From assembly GCA_015487785.1 (NCBI GenBank), contig WFPC01000004.1, forward strand, positions 1 to 64,000: a stretch of 64,000 nt of DNA. The letters run 5' to 3'. Numbering within the stretch: the stretch's first letter is position 1; every line of letters starts with the position of its first letter. The notes beneath the pieces were generated by a model. It did not search any database, had not been told where the DNA came from, and saw nothing but the letters and a program-made list of their open reading frames with translations. The position numbers were made by a program, and so were the translations under genes. Positions 1 through 12,089 of the stretch are shown here, piece after piece. This stretch comes from Gammaproteobacteria bacterium (GTDB taxonomy: Bacteria > Pseudomonadota > Gammaproteobacteria > S012-40).

Positions 1-133
1 GCCGTGTTTCGTCGAGCGCCTGGGCGCTTGGCTGGAGGCGCGGGCCATCGCTTGGTGTGCGGCCCGGCTTGCCCCCTTCCGAAAGCTGTGATGCAATGGG
101 AGATTTTTTCAGTAAAGGCATGAGGTTAGCGTG

Positions 134-808
134 ATGTCCCAGGTCCAGAGCCGATATCGCCGGGTGCTCGATCGCGTGGCCCGGGCCGAACGTGCGGCCG
201 GTCGGGCAGCGGGTTCGGTGAGGCTGATCGCGGTGAGCAAGCGCCACCCGGCCGGCCAGGTGCGCCAACTGGCTGCGCTGGGGCAGCGCCATTTCGGTGA
301 AAGCTATGTGCAGGAGGCACTGGACAAGCTCGCCCAATTGCAGGATCTGCCCCTTACCTGGCATTTCATCGGCCCCATCCAGTCGAACAAGACCCGCGCC
401 ATCGCCACGCATTTTCATTGGGTACACAGTGTGGACCGGCTGAAGATCGCCATCCGTCTGAGCGAGCAACGCCCCGAGGCGGCCGGGCCGTTGCAGGTGT
501 TGCTGCAGGTCAACCTCAGTGGCGAGCCCCAAAAAGCAGGGGTGGCACCGGACCAGGTCTTGCCATTGGCGCAGGCGGTGAACCGCTTGCCCCGGCTGCA
601 CCTGCAGGGTCTGATGACCCTGCCGCGCAAGGGAGACGACCCCATGCCGGTGTTTGGCGCGCTGGCCCGGCTGGGGGAGGAAATCGGTGCGGTGCTGGAG
701 CGGCCGCTGAGGCTGTCCATGGGTATGTCGGGCGACCTGGAGCAGGCCATTGCGGCTGGCGCCCACTGGGTTCGGGTGGGGGAGGATATCTTTGGTCCCC
801 GTGGGTGA
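134..808 (+). CDS. yggS: YggS family pyridoxal phosphate homeostasis protein (PLPBP)
   Basis: A single-domain fold-type III PLP-binding protein of 224 residues, the usual family length. It has no known enzymatic activity and buffers free PLP in the cytoplasm. The PLP lysine lies in the motif AVSKRHP; with the ATG at 134 it is residue 36, the same number as in E. coli YggS, and GAGG at 122-125 is well spaced for this ATG, so I prefer it to the GTG at 131. The phosphate-binding end is seen in LSMGMSGDLEQAI. It is the first gene of the yggS-proC-yggT-yggU operon common in gammaproteobacteria; here a PNPOx-like gene follows 38 bases downstream. Confidence 0.95.
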   Translation: MSQVQSRYRRVLDRVARAERAAGRAAGSVRLIAVSKRHPAGQVRQLAALGQRHFGESYVQEALDKLAQLQDLPLTWHFIGPIQSNKTRAIATHFHWVHSVDRLKIAIRLSEQRPEAAGPLQVLLQVNLSGEPQKAGVAPDQVLPLAQAVNRLPRLHLQGLMTLPRKGDDPMPVFGALARLGEEIGAVLERPLRLSMGMSGDLEQAIAAGAHWVRVGEDIFGPRG

Positions 809-846
809 GTGGGTTACACTCGGAGCTGCGCAGCGGAAGCAAAACG

Positions 847-1410
847 ATGGGTAAGCGTTATACCAAGCTCGACGGCAGGTTGCAGGCCTTCATCGAGCAG
901 CAGAAGATCTTCTTTGTCGCCACCGCCGTGGCCGATGGCCGGGTCAACGTCTCCCCCAAGGGCATGGACTCGCTGCGCGTGCTGGCACCGGATCGCTTGG
1001 TCTGGCTCAATGTCACCGGTAGCGGCAATGAAACCGCCGCCCATGTGCAGGAACAACCGCGCATGACCTTGATGTGGGCCGCTTTCGAGGGCAGCCCCAT
1101 GATCCTGCGCGTGTATGGGCGCGCGCGGGTTGTGCACTGGGGCGAGCCCGACTGGCCGGCATTGTATTCCCTGTTGCCGACCCTGCCGGGGGCGCGGCAG
1201 GTGTTCGATGTGCAAGTGGAGCTGGTACAGACCTCCTGTGGCATGGGTGTGCCCCTGTTCCAGTATGCCGGGGAGCGGGAACAACTGAATCGATGGGCGC
1301 AGAACAAGGGCCCGGAGGGTATCCGTGCCTACTGGCACGACAAGAACCGGTTCAGCCTCGATGGCAGGCCGACCCGGATCGAACACAAGACCGGTCTCGA
1401 GGAGGGCTGA
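847..1410 (+). CDS. Pyridoxamine 5'-phosphate oxidase-family flavin-binding protein
   Basis: A 187-residue protein with the split-barrel FMN-binding fold of the PNPOx-like superfamily (COG3576 type). The N-terminal half carries the typical pattern FFVATAVADGRVNVSPKG followed by RLVWLNVTGSGNETAAHV, which lines the flavin pocket in relatives. The C-terminal part, with VQTSCGMGVPLF and YWHDKNRFSLDG, is characteristic of this uncharacterised subgroup and unlike true PdxH. The substrate is unknown. It sits between yggS and proC, one base before the proC start, so it is almost certainly cotranscribed with the PLP-binding protein; a role in B6 or flavin metabolism would be inference only. Confidence 0.85.
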   Translation: MGKRYTKLDGRLQAFIEQQKIFFVATAVADGRVNVSPKGMDSLRVLAPDRLVWLNVTGSGNETAAHVQEQPRMTLMWAAFEGSPMILRVYGRARVVHWGEPDWPALYSLLPTLPGARQVFDVQVELVQTSCGMGVPLFQYAGEREQLNRWAQNKGPEGIRAYWHDKNRFSLDGRPTRIEHKTGLEEG

Positions 1411-1411
1411 C

Positions 1412-2236
1412 ATGAACACGGAAACCCTGGGTTTCATCGGTGCGGGCAACATGGCCGCCAGTCTCATCGGGGGCCTGATCCAGGATGGCTGCAATCCCGC
1501 GCGCATCCTGGTCAGCGATGTGGACCCCCGGCGCCTGGCCGCCCTGCGCGAGCACGGTGTCGAAGTGGTGGACGACAATAATGAAGTGGTGGCGCGTGCC
1601 GATATTGTGGTATTGGCGGTCAAGCCGCAGGTAATGAAAAGTGTTTGCCAGGCGCTGGTGCCGGTGGTTCAGCAGGCCCGGCCGGTGATCTTGTCGGTGG
1701 CTGCCGGGTTGCGTTCGGCGGATCTGGATCGCTGGCTGGGTGGTGGCCTGGCCGTGGTGCGGGCCATGCCCAACACGCCGGCTCTGGTGCAGACCAGCGC
1801 CACCGCGCTGTATGCCAACCACCGCGTGGACGAGACCCAGCGGCAACTGGCGGAAAGCGTGATGCGGGCGGTGGGGCTCACCCTGTGGCTGGACGACGAG
1901 GACCAGATGGATGCGGTGACGGCCTTGTCGGGCAGTGGGCCGGCCTACTTCTTCCTGTTGATGGAAGTGCTGCAGGGTGGCGGTGAAAAACTGGGGCTTC
2001 CCGCCGAGACCGCCCGTCTGCTGACCCTGCAGACCGCCCTGGGCGCGGCCAAGCTGGCGCTGGAGAGCGACGAGGATGCCGCCGAGTTGCGGCGGCGGGT
2101 AACCTCGCCGGGAGGTACCACCGAGCGGGCGCTGGCGGTGTTGCAGCAGGCCCGGCTGGACGAGACCTTCGCCCGCGCCCTGCGCGCCGGTGCCGAGCGC
2201 GCCGAGGAACTGGCACAACAACTGGGAGCCGATTGA
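1412..2236 (+). CDS. proC: Pyrroline-5-carboxylate reductase
   Basis: This enzyme catalyses the last step of proline synthesis, NAD(P)H-dependent reduction of 1-pyrroline-5-carboxylate, in the cytoplasm. At 274 residues it is of usual length. The N-terminal Rossmann motif GFIGAGNMAASLIGG binds the cofactor, and the C-terminal dimerisation/substrate domain has the family signature SGSGPAYFFLLMEVL and the TSPGGTTERAL motif. The reading frame is open further upstream, but the ATG at 1412 begins directly at the conserved N-terminus. Its stop overlaps the yggT start by one base (TGATG). Confidence 0.97.
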   Translation: MNTETLGFIGAGNMAASLIGGLIQDGCNPARILVSDVDPRRLAALREHGVEVVDDNNEVVARADIVVLAVKPQVMKSVCQALVPVVQQARPVILSVAAGLRSADLDRWLGGGLAVVRAMPNTPALVQTSATALYANHRVDETQRQLAESVMRAVGLTLWLDDEDQMDAVTALSGSGPAYFFLLMEVLQGGGEKLGLPAETARLLTLQTALGAAKLALESDEDAAELRRRVTSPGGTTERALAVLQQARLDETFARALRAGAERAEELAQQLGAD

Positions 2237-2811
2237 TGGACAACATGTATATGAACAATGCCGGGATTTTTCTGATCCAGACCCTGTTCGGACTGATCTT
2301 GCTGCTGTTCATGCTGCGCCTGTTGATGCAACTGGTGCGGGCGGATTTTCACAATCCAGTGTCGCAATTCGTGGTCAAGTTGACCAATCCCCTGCTCAAA
2401 CCCCTGCGGCGGGTGATTCCCGGCCTGTTCGGCATCGACATGGCCTCGGTGGTGGTGCTGTTGGCCCTGCAGGTGCTGGAGTTGTTCCTGGTGGGCCAGC
2501 TCATGGGGCACGAGGTGCGCTTTGCCGGCTTGTTGGTGCTTTCGGTGGGGGAATTGCTGGACCTGCTGATCAAGATCTATCTCTACGGTATCCTGATCCA
2601 GGTGGTGATAAGCTGGATCAATCCCGGCAGCTACAACCCGGTGCTGGGTATCCTGCATGCCATCAACGAGCCCCTGCTGCGGCCGGCGCGGCGCCTGCTG
2701 CCGCCCATCTCCGGCTTCGACCTCTCGCCCATCCTGGTGCTGGTGGGGCTGCAACTGCTCAGCATGTTGTTGCTGGCCCCCCTGGCCGATATCGCCCGCG
2801 GCCTGCTTTGA
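2236..2811 (+). CDS. yggT: YggT family integral membrane protein
   Basis: A 191-residue inner-membrane protein made of two YggT repeats. Each has a hydrophobic helix, then a motif of the type NPxLKPLRRVIPG (NPLLKPLRRVIPG in the first half, NEPLLRPARRLLPP in the second), then a second helix. Family members have been linked to osmotic tolerance and to cell division or complex assembly, but no biochemical function is settled. Translationally coupled to proC (one-base overlap) and followed after 4 bases by yggU, as in many gammaproteobacteria. Confidence 0.93.
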   Translation: MDNMYMNNAGIFLIQTLFGLILLLFMLRLLMQLVRADFHNPVSQFVVKLTNPLLKPLRRVIPGLFGIDMASVVVLLALQVLELFLVGQLMGHEVRFAGLLVLSVGELLDLLIKIYLYGILIQVVISWINPGSYNPVLGILHAINEPLLRPARRLLPPISGFDLSPILVLVGLQLLSMLLLAPLADIARGLL

Positions 2812-2815
2812 GACC

Positions 2816-3109
2816 ATGACGGAACAGGCAGCCTGCTGCTGGCGGGGAGAAGACGTGATCCTGCGGGTACGGGTGCAGCCGCGAGCGGCCAAGGACGAGA
2901 TCCTGGGCTGGCAGGGCGGAGCGTTGAAGATCCGCCTCACCGCGCCACCGGTGGACGGCAAGGCCAATGCCCGGCTGATTGCCCTGCTGGCGGCCGAACT
3001 CAAGGTGCCCAAGTCGCGCATCGTTCTTCTCAGTGGCCAGTCGGGACGCGACAAGCGTCTGAAGATCCAGGCGCCCCGAGTGACACCCGATTGGTTAAAC
3101 CAGGCTTAA
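2816..3109 (+). CDS. yggU: DUF167 (YggU/UPF0235) family protein
   Basis: A 97-residue small cytoplasmic protein of the DUF167 family. The conserved core VRVQPRAAKDEI, then LTAPPVDGKANARLI and LLSGQSGRDKRLKI, is complete. No enzymatic function is established for the family; structures show a compact alpha/beta fold. The start at 2816 lies 4 bases after the yggT stop, and the frame is open upstream only as an overlap with yggT. It is the last gene of the yggS-proC-yggT-yggU operon. Confidence 0.92.
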   Translation: MTEQAACCWRGEDVILRVRVQPRAAKDEILGWQGGALKIRLTAPPVDGKANARLIALLAAELKVPKSRIVLLSGQSGRDKRLKIQAPRVTPDWLNQA

Positions 3110-3168
3110 GCTTGGCCGGGCATGATGATCCATCCCATGGGGTGTTGTCGTGGAATGACGAGGAGAGC

Positions 3169-6100
3169 GTGAGTATCGTGGGCAGAGTGCTCAAATCATG
3201 GCTGTTGGCATCCGGCTTGCTGCTGGCCGTCCCGCTACAGGCGGCCACCTTCACCGTTGCCGGCACGGCCGATCGAGCCGACACCAATCCGGGCGACGGG
3301 ATCTGTAATAGCAATCTCAACTATTGCACCCTGCGCGCGGCCATCCAGGAAGCCAATGCCCTGCCCGGGGCCGACACCATCATGGTGCCCGCCGGCACCT
3401 ATACCCTGACCATCTATGGATCGGGAGAAGACGCCGGCTATACCGGCGACCTGGATATCAGTGACGATGTCACCATCATCGGTGGCACCTCGGTTTCCAC
3501 CGACACCCTCATCACGGCGCAAAGCTCCGGTGGTATTCGCGACCGGGTGATGCACATCCTGGGTTCCACCGGGCGGGCGCTCAACGTGGAGTTGCGCAAC
3601 CTGAGCCTGATCTACGGCTACTGGAAAACGGGGATTTCCGGTGGCGGCAATCTCTGCATAGCCTGTGAGTACAACATCCTCGGCAATCCCAGCCTGAATG
3701 ATCCGCCGGCGCACAATGTCACCCTGCGCAATGTATCCATCATCGGCGGGCAGAGTGTCGACGGTGCCGGTATTCTCAACAACGAGGGTATTCTGTTGAT
3801 CGAGGACAGCACCATCCGTCTCAATAGCACGCCCTACAATCCGGCGAGTACCACGGCCAACAACGAGGGCGGGGGTTTTGGTGGCGGTATCGCCAATTTT
3901 GGCGGCACGGTGACCCTGCGGCGTAGCGTGGTCAGGAACAACCGCGCCCAGGCCGGTGGTGGTATCTCCAACGAGGACCGCGGCAACAAGCGCGGCAGGG
4001 TCATCGTCGAACTCAACAGCCAGCTCGACAACAATCTGGCCTTCCAGGGGGGCGGGATTTATAACAGCACCGGTGGTTGGGCGTCCACATCCAGAACGCT
4101 GGTGGACTATGGCCTGCGGGTGGACCAGTCGTCCATCATCAACAACCAGGCCGAGGTGGGCGGGGGCGGCATTTTCAATTTCGGCCTGGGGGCGGTGCTC
4201 GTCACCAACAGCACCATCAGTGGGAATGTGGCTGAGGCCGTGTTCAGTGGAATGAACCAGATGGATGGTTTCTCCCAGGTAGGTGGTGGTATTTATCACG
4301 CGGGCGCTATTATGGATGTGATCGGCAGCACCCTGGCGGGCAACAGTATCGGTAGTGGTTCCGGCATGATGATGAATGGGGTGACGCTCGGGGGACACGA
4401 GCTATATGTCAATTCCAGCAATGCCCCCGCCAGTGGTTTCCCCTTCTGGATTTCTTTCCAGAGTACTATCCTCGGTGATACGGGGTCGGCTGGCAATGTC
4501 TGTGGCGGCACCACCGGTTTCACCGCCTATGTTACCGATGCCGGCGGCAATACCGTGGCCGACAACACCTGTGGCGTGGTCACCAGCGCCAAGGCCCGGG
4601 GCAAGGCCGTGGTGCGCGGCGCGGCCGATGGTGCCGACCCCCTGGTCGGTCTGGGGCCGCTGGCCAACAACGGTGGCCTGCCGGGGCAGAGCCTGCCCGA
4701 TGGCACCTATCCGCTCACCCGTGCCCTGTTGCCGGGCAGCGCGGCCATTGGAACCGGTGAAAATTGTTCCCGCGTGGATCAGCGTGGATTCGCCCGCGGC
4801 GTCAACCGCTGTGATGCCGGTGCCGTGCAGGTGGAGGTCAATACCAAGGGCTATGCCGACCCGCCACCCAACCTGCCGCCGGTGGCCCGGGACGACAGCT
4901 TTGTCACGCCGCGAGACCAGCGACTCTCGGTACTGGTGATGAACCTGCTGGCCAACGATGTGGATCCCGACGGCGACGTGGTGTTCATCGACAAGAACAG
5001 CCTGGTGGGCAAGACCCGCCAGGGTGGCCGGGTGAGCCTGGCCGGCACCAGCAAGCATTTCTTCCACTATGAACCGCCGCCGGGCTTCACCGGCAGCGAC
5101 AGTTTCAGCTATCGCATCGGCGATGGCCGGCTTACCGCCACCGCCACGGTGCATATCCAGGTCACCGATGCCAACCAGCCGCCGCGCGCCGGTGACCTGG
5201 TTGCGCTGAGCGTGGAGCCGGGAGGAGTGCTGGATATCGACCCCCTGGCCAGCCGGGCGGTGAGCGATCCCGAGGGGGACGATCTGCGCTATGAGATTCT
5301 CAGTCCGCCGAGCCAGGGCACGGCGACGGTGACCGAGACCGGCTTCGTCTACACCGCCAACAGCGATGCCGCCAATGTGGACGAGTTCCGCTACCGGGTG
5401 AGTGACGGCGAGCTGTGGTCCGGCGAGGCGCGGGTCATCATCAGCATTCAGCCGGCCATGACCCTGCAGGCCAACGATTATGCGCTTGCGGTGGCGCCGG
5501 GCAAGCTGGTGCATGGCAAGCTGGCGGAAGCCTCCGGCAGCGGGCCGTTCTACACCTACTGGCTGGATCCACGCGACATCGCCCAAGGCGAATTGCTGTG
5601 GTTCGACCCCGTGACGGGCGAATTCCTCTATCGGGCCGGTGAGCAGGCCAGCGGGCGGGAGGAGATCGCCTACGGGGTGAAGAACACCCTGGCCACCAGC
5701 CGTGGGCTAAACGGGCAGGGTGAACAGGCGCGGGTGTTGATCGACATCCTCGATGCCGCAACATCCAATGTCGCTCCCGTGGCCGAAGCCATGGAACTGG
5801 GTACCCTGCAGGCCGGCACCCGCGTGGAGCTGCAGTTGCTCGCCAGCGATGCCGATGGCGACACCTTGAATTTCAGCATCGTGGAACAGCCCAACAAGGG
5901 CGTAGTGGAAACGATCAACCCGGCCACCGGTCTGTTCCGGCTCAGCCTGGAGCGCCATGTCACGGTCAACCGCGACTGGTTCACCTTCAAGGTCGACGAC
6001 GGCCAGGCCGAGTCACAGATCGTACAGGTGGCCTTCTCCATCAGCCATCCCGACAACCAGGCACCCCAGGCCAGTGACGATACCGGCAGCACGCCGAGCG

Positions 6101-6519
6101 ACATGAGCCTGGTGCTCGACGTGGTGGCCAACGACAGCGACGCCGACGGCGATACCCTGCAGCCGGAGCCCGAGAGCGCCACCAGCGAGCAGGGCGGCCT
6201 GATCGAGGTAGTGGACGGGCGCCTGCGCTACACGCCGCCGACGCAATTTGCCGGCAGCGACACTTTCCGCTACCGCGCAAGTGATGGCATGACCCGCAGC
6301 GAGCCGGCCACAGTGACGATTAGCGTGATCGCGGCCTCGCCGGCGCCGCTGGAGGCCGCCCGCGATATCGAGAATATCTGGACCGATGATACCACCGTGG
6401 TGGTGAGCCCCGCCTCACGCGCGGCGACGCGCAGCGATAGTGCCAGCCTGGGCGCGTTAGGCTGGCCGCTGCTGTTCGCTCTGGGGGGGCTGGCACTGCT
6501 GCGCCGCCGCATCTCATAG
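3169..6519 (+). CDS. Secreted CSLREC-domain beta-helix protein with Ig-like repeats and C-terminal sorting tail
   Basis: About 1116 residues. A signal peptide ([14 protein letters not shown]) is followed by a CSLREC motif in the variant [11 protein letters not shown] (Cys near residue 53), typical of the start of right-handed beta-helix surface proteins. Residues ~60-550 are rich in NNxGG and GGGIxN patterns of a parallel beta-helix. From ~570 to ~1065 there are about five cadherin/Big-like repeats with the signature VxANDxDxDGD ([22 protein letters not shown]). The C-terminus is a Ser-rich linker, a hydrophobic helix ([16 protein letters not shown]) and RRR, resembling a GlyGly-CTERM-type tail. 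The start is uncertain: GTG 3169 or GTG 3178, after AGGAG at 3161. Function unknown; probably surface-anchored or released adhesin-like protein. The 3' end overlaps radC by 6 bases on the other strand. Confidence 0.85.
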   Translation: MSIVGRVLKSWLLASGLLLAVPLQAATFTVAGTADRADTNPGDGICNSNLNYCTLRAAIQEANALPGADTIMVPAGTYTLTIYGSGEDAGYTGDLDISDDVTIIGGTSVSTDTLITAQSSGGIRDRVMHILGSTGRALNVELRNLSLIYGYWKTGISGGGNLCIACEYNILGNPSLNDPPAHNVTLRNVSIIGGQSVDGAGILNNEGILLIEDSTIRLNSTPYNPASTTANNEGGGFGGGIANFGGTVTLRRSVVRNNRAQAGGGISNEDRGNKRGRVIVELNSQLDNNLAFQGGGIYNSTGGWASTSRTLVDYGLRVDQSSIINNQAEVGGGGIFNFGLGAVLVTNSTISGNVAEAVFSGMNQMDGFSQVGGGIYHAGAIMDVIGSTLAGNSIGSGSGMMMNGVTLGGHELYVNSSNAPASGFPFWISFQSTILGDTGSAGNVCGGTTGFTAYVTDAGGNTVADNTCGVVTSAKARGKAVVRGAADGADPLVGLGPLANNGGLPGQSLPDGTYPLTRALLPGSAAIGTGENCSRVDQRGFARGVNRCDAGAVQVEVNTKGYADPPPNLPPVARDDSFVTPRDQRLSVLVMNLLANDVDPDGDVVFIDKNSLVGKTRQGGRVSLAGTSKHFFHYEPPPGFTGSDSFSYRIGDGRLTATATVHIQVTDANQPPRAGDLVALSVEPGGVLDIDPLASRAVSDPEGDDLRYEILSPPSQGTATVTETGFVYTANSDAANVDEFRYRVSDGELWSGEARVIISIQPAMTLQANDYALAVAPGKLVHGKLAEASGSGPFYTYWLDPRDIAQGELLWFDPVTGEFLYRAGEQASGREEIAYGVKNTLATSRGLNGQGEQARVLIDILDAATSNVAPVAEAMELGTLQAGTRVELQLLASDADGDTLNFSIVEQPNKGVVETINPATGLFRLSLERHVTVNRDWFTFKVDDGQAESQIVQVAFSISHPDNQAPQASDDTGSTPSDMSLVLDVVANDSDADGDTLQPEPESATSEQGGLIEVVDGRLRYTPPTQFAGSDTFRYRASDGMTRSEPATVTISVIAASPAPLEAARDIENIWTDDTTVVVSPASRAATRSDSASLGALGWPLLFALGGLALLRRRIS

Positions 6520-7188
6520 CAGGCCCTGCTCGGCAAAGGAAAAGGCCGCGCCGTCGCCGACGATGAAGTGATCCAGCACGCGCACGTCCACCAGGTCCAG
6601 GGCCTCGCGCAAACGGTGGGTGATCTGGCGGTCGGCCTGGCTGGGTTCGCTGATGCCCGAGGGGTGGTTGTGGGCCAGGATCACCGCCGCGGCATTGCAG
6701 GCCAGGGCCCGTTTCACCACTTCCCGTGGGTGCACGCTGGCGCCATTGATGGTGCCGCGGAACAATTCTTCGAAAGCCAGCATGCGATGCCGGTTGTCGA
6801 GAAACAGGCAAGCAAACACCTCGTGCTCGAAATCGCGCAGGCAGGCCTGGATATAGGCGCGGCTCTGGGCCGGGCTGGTGAGGGCCTCGCCGCGGCGCAG
6901 GGTTTCACCCAGATGGCGGCGGCTCATCTCCAGTACCGCCTGTAACTGGGCATACTTGGCCAGTCCCAGGCCGCGGGCCTGGCAAAAACGCTGGCGGTTG
7001 GCTCCCAGCAGGGCGCGCAGGCTGCCGAATTCTGCCAGCAGCTCCCGGGCCAGGTCCACCGCCGTCTTGCCCCGTACCCCGGTGCGCAGGAAGATCGCCA
7101 GCAGTTCCGCATCCGACAGGGCCGCGGGCCCCTGTTGGAGCAATTTCTCCCGTGGCCGCTCCTGTGCCGGCCAGTCACTGATCGCCAT
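6514..7188 (-). CDS. radC: RadC/YeeS family JAB-domain protein
   Basis: 224 residues, full length for RadC. The N-terminal UPF0758 part ([28 protein letters not shown]) includes a helix-hairpin-helix region; the C-terminal MPN/JAB domain has the metal motif E-x(n)-HxHxxxxxxD visible as [17 protein letters not shown]. Although named for DNA repair, its biochemical role is unresolved. The open frame extends to 7380, but the conserved family N-terminus begins at the ATG at 7188, so I use that. It is divergent from coaBC, the usual gammaproteobacterial arrangement, and converges with the CSLREC gene. Confidence 0.94.
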   Translation of the reverse strand: MAISDWPAQERPREKLLQQGPAALSDAELLAIFLRTGVRGKTAVDLARELLAEFGSLRALLGANRQRFCQARGLGLAKYAQLQAVLEMSRRHLGETLRRGEALTSPAQSRAYIQACLRDFEHEVFACLFLDNRHRMLAFEELFRGTINGASVHPREVVKRALACNAAAVILAHNHPSGISEPSQADRQITHRLREALDLVDVRVLDHFIVGDGAAFSFAEQGLL

Positions 7189-7330
7189 CCCTGGATTCTC
7201 CAATACCTTGTGTTCGCCTCCTCGCTCAACAATGATACACTTTAGCCCATTTTGACGGCAGGCGAGAGCTGAGTGTCGGGCAGCGAAAGACGATGAACGA
7301 GACATATCCCGCCAGGGCGCGGGCGCGCCA

Positions 7331-8566
7331 ATGACGGACTTGAACGGCAGACGCATCCTGGTGGGGGTGTGTGGTGGCATCGCCGCCTACAAGAGCGCCG
7401 AGCTGCTGCGCCTTCTGCGCCGGCAGGGAGCCGAGGTGCGGGTGGTGATGACGAGCAGTGCCACGCGCTTCGTCACTCCCCTGACCTTCCAGGCCCTGAG
7501 TGGTCAGCCGGTGGCGAATGATCTGTTCGACGACCCCATGGCCCACATCGAGCTGGCCCGCTGGGCGGAGGCGATCATCGTCGCTCCGGCCAGCGCCACC
7601 ACCCTTGCGCGGCTGGCCCATGGCCTGGCCGACGATTTGCTGAGTGCCATCGGCCTGGCGACGGAGGCGCCATTGGTCCTGGCCCCGGCCATGAATCAGG
7701 CCATGTGGCGCAATCCGGCCACCCAGGCCAACGTGGCACTGCTGCGTCAGCGGGCTTGCCTGCTGCTGGGGCCGGCCGAGGGCGAGCAGGCCTGTGGCGA
7801 AACCGGGCCTGGGCGCATGCTGGAGCCGGCCGAGCTGGTGGAGGCCCTTGCGGGTCTGTTCCAGCCGCCCCTGTTGAGCCGGCGCACAGTGCTGGTCACC
7901 GCCGGCCCCACCCGCGAAGCGCTGGATCCTGTGCGGTTTCTCAGCAATCGCAGCTCCGGCAAGATGGGCTATGCCCTGGCCGAAGCGGCGGCGCGGGCCG
8001 GCGCCGAGGTGATCCTGGTGTCGGGACCGGTGAGCCTGGCGCCGCCGCCGGGCGTGGAGTGCGTGCAGGTGGAGAGTGCCGCGCAGATGCGCGAGGCGGT
8101 ACTGGCGAGGGTGGATGTCTGTGACATCTTCATCGCCGCGGCGGCGGTGGCCGACTACCGGCCGGCTCACAGGGCGGAAGAAAAGATCAAGAAAAGCGCC
8201 GAGACACTGCGGCTCGAGCTGGTGCGCAATGCCGACATCCTGGCCGAGGTGGCGAAGCGCTCGCCACGGCCCTTTTGCGTGGGCTTCGCCGCCGAGACCG
8301 AAAACCTGGCCGACAATGCCCAGGCCAAATTGAACGCCAAGCAACTGGACATGATCGCCGCCAACTGGGTGGGGCCGCTGGCCGAGAGGGAGCACACCGG
8401 TTTCGACAGTGACCACAATGCCCTTCACGTGTATACCCGCGACAGTGACACCTTGTTGCGCAAGTCCAGCAAGGGGCACATCGCCGAACAACTCATCGAA
8501 CTGATAGCCCGACACTACCATGAGAGATATTCAGCTCAAGATTCTCGACCCCCGCATCGGCAGTGA
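7331..8566 (+). CDS. coaBC: Bifunctional phosphopantothenoylcysteine decarboxylase/phosphopantothenate-cysteine ligase
   Basis: 411 residues. The protein makes 4'-phosphopantetheine for coenzyme A in two steps: CTP-dependent ligation of cysteine (CoaB domain, C-terminal) and FMN-dependent decarboxylation (CoaC domain, N-terminal). CoaC is recognised by [15 protein letters not shown], the catalytic region [14 protein letters not shown], and [13 protein letters not shown]; the flap cysteine is in [14 protein letters not shown]. CoaB has [24 protein letters not shown] and AAAVADYRP. Its last 47 bases overlap the start of dut in another frame, a strong sign of a shared operon. Confidence 0.97.
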   Translation: MTDLNGRRILVGVCGGIAAYKSAELLRLLRRQGAEVRVVMTSSATRFVTPLTFQALSGQPVANDLFDDPMAHIELARWAEAIIVAPASATTLARLAHGLADDLLSAIGLATEAPLVLAPAMNQAMWRNPATQANVALLRQRACLLLGPAEGEQACGETGPGRMLEPAELVEALAGLFQPPLLSRRTVLVTAGPTREALDPVRFLSNRSSGKMGYALAEAAARAGAEVILVSGPVSLAPPPGVECVQVESAAQMREAVLARVDVCDIFIAAAAVADYRPAHRAEEKIKKSAETLRLELVRNADILAEVAKRSPRPFCVGFAAETENLADNAQAKLNAKQLDMIAANWVGPLAEREHTGFDSDHNALHVYTRDSDTLLRKSSKGHIAEQLIELIARHYHERYSAQDSRPPHRQ

Positions 8567-8975
8567 GTTTCCCCTGCCACACTATGCCACCCCCGGCTCC
8601 GCCGGCATGGACCTGCGTGCCTGCCTCGACGCGCCGCTCACCATCGCTCCCGGCGAGACCCATCTGTTGCCCACCGGCATCGCCATCCACATGCAGCGCG
8701 AGGACATGGCGGCAGTGATCTTGCCGCGCTCGGGCCTGGGCCACAAGCACGGCATCGTGCTGGGCAACCTGGTGGGCTTGATCGACTCCGACTACCAGGG
8801 TCCGTTGATGGTCTCATGCTGGAACCGGGGCAGCCGAGAGTTCACTGTGGAAGTGGGTGAGCGCATTGCGCAACTGGTGTTCGTTCCCATCGTCCAGGCT
8901 CGCTTCCAGGTGGTGGAGGCGTTTTCCCGCAGCGAGCGTGGCGAGGGGGGCTTCGGTTCCTCCGGTCGTCACTGA
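8520..8975 (+). CDS. dut: Deoxyuridine 5'-triphosphate nucleotidohydrolase
   Basis: Trimeric dUTPase of 151 residues that hydrolyses dUTP to dUMP and pyrophosphate, supplying the dTMP precursor and keeping uracil out of DNA. All five conserved motifs are present: GSAGMDLRA (1), [12 protein letters not shown] (2), [11 protein letters not shown] (3), [11 protein letters not shown] (4) and the C-terminal P-loop-like [12 protein letters not shown] (5). The start overlaps the 3' end of coaBC by 47 bases, an arrangement conserved in many gammaproteobacteria. Confidence 0.97.
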   Translation: MRDIQLKILDPRIGSEFPLPHYATPGSAGMDLRACLDAPLTIAPGETHLLPTGIAIHMQREDMAAVILPRSGLGHKHGIVLGNLVGLIDSDYQGPLMVSCWNRGSREFTVEVGERIAQLVFVPIVQARFQVVEAFSRSERGEGGFGSSGRH

Positions 8976-8999
8976 GACAACCCAGCAAAGGATACAGCG

Positions 9000-11301
<2,302 letters not shown>

Positions 11302-11464
11302 CCCGAAGGTCGCACGAAACCGCTACAAAACAGGACCTTATAGTGGATATTATTCATGTATTGGCAGCTGACCAAGGATTGCCGGCCCGCTTTTCCGGCG
11401 TCTGCGCGTCAGGCGCGCATCCGTCCGGCAGTTTCAGGCAAGGTTCGAGCTAGAGGAGAATATC

Positions 11465-12073
11465 GTGGGTAACAATCAAGCCAACAAGACGCCCCGGCGG
11501 CGGCAGATTCTCGAATCCCTGGCGCGGGAACTGGAAGGCAATCCTGGATCCCGCATCACCACCGCCGGCCTGGCCCGGGCGGTGGGCATCTCCGAGGCTG
11601 CCCTGTACCGGCATTTTCCCAGCAAGGCCAAGATGTTCGAGGGGTTGATCCAGTTCAGCGAGGATACCGTGTTCGAACTCATCAACCGCATCCAGATCGA
11701 GCAGGCTAGGGCCGAGGATCGTTGCCAGGCCCTGTTGCAGGTATTGCTGGGTTTTGCCGACCGCAACCCGGGTATCACCCGTATCCTGCTGGGCGATGCC
11801 CTGGTGGGCGAGCACGAGCGGCTGCGCATCAGGGTGAGCCAGTTCTACGAACGCGTCGAGCTGCAGATCAAGCAATTCATTCGCGAGGGAGTAATGCGTG
11901 GCGAGCTGGCCGGCGATACCGATGCGGCGATGCTGGCCAACCTGCTGATGGCGGCGGTGGAGGGCAAGATGAGCCAGTTCGTGCGCAGTGGCTTCAGCCG
12001 CCGTCCACTGGAACACTGGGAGCGGCAGTGGCCACTGTTGCGTCACAGCGTATTTGCGGATTCGACGGCCTGA
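11465..12073 (+). CDS. slmA: Nucleoid occlusion factor SlmA (TetR family)
   Basis: 202 residues, against 198 in E. coli. SlmA binds specific chromosomal sites and antagonises FtsZ polymerisation over the nucleoid. The N-terminal TetR-type helix-turn-helix is visible as RITTAGLARAVGISEAALYR with HFPSKAKMFEGLI; the rest is the all-helical dimerisation/FtsZ-binding domain. The start is a GTG with a clear GAGGAG 6 bases upstream. Position between argB and pyrE matches the conserved dut-slmA-pyrE neighbourhood. A 163-base gap after argB may hold its own promoter, but I see no convincing one. Confidence 0.93.
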   Translation: MGNNQANKTPRRRQILESLARELEGNPGSRITTAGLARAVGISEAALYRHFPSKAKMFEGLIQFSEDTVFELINRIQIEQARAEDRCQALLQVLLGFADRNPGITRILLGDALVGEHERLRIRVSQFYERVELQIKQFIREGVMRGELAGDTDAAMLANLLMAAVEGKMSQFVRSGFSRRPLEHWERQWPLLRHSVFADSTA

Positions 12074-12089
12074 GCGCTTGGCGCCGGCG

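Noticed and set aside
1..130. A gene end or tRNA at the left edge
   Set aside because: No frame shows a recognisable product and no cloverleaf can be folded; the ORF frames there are short and lack motifs.
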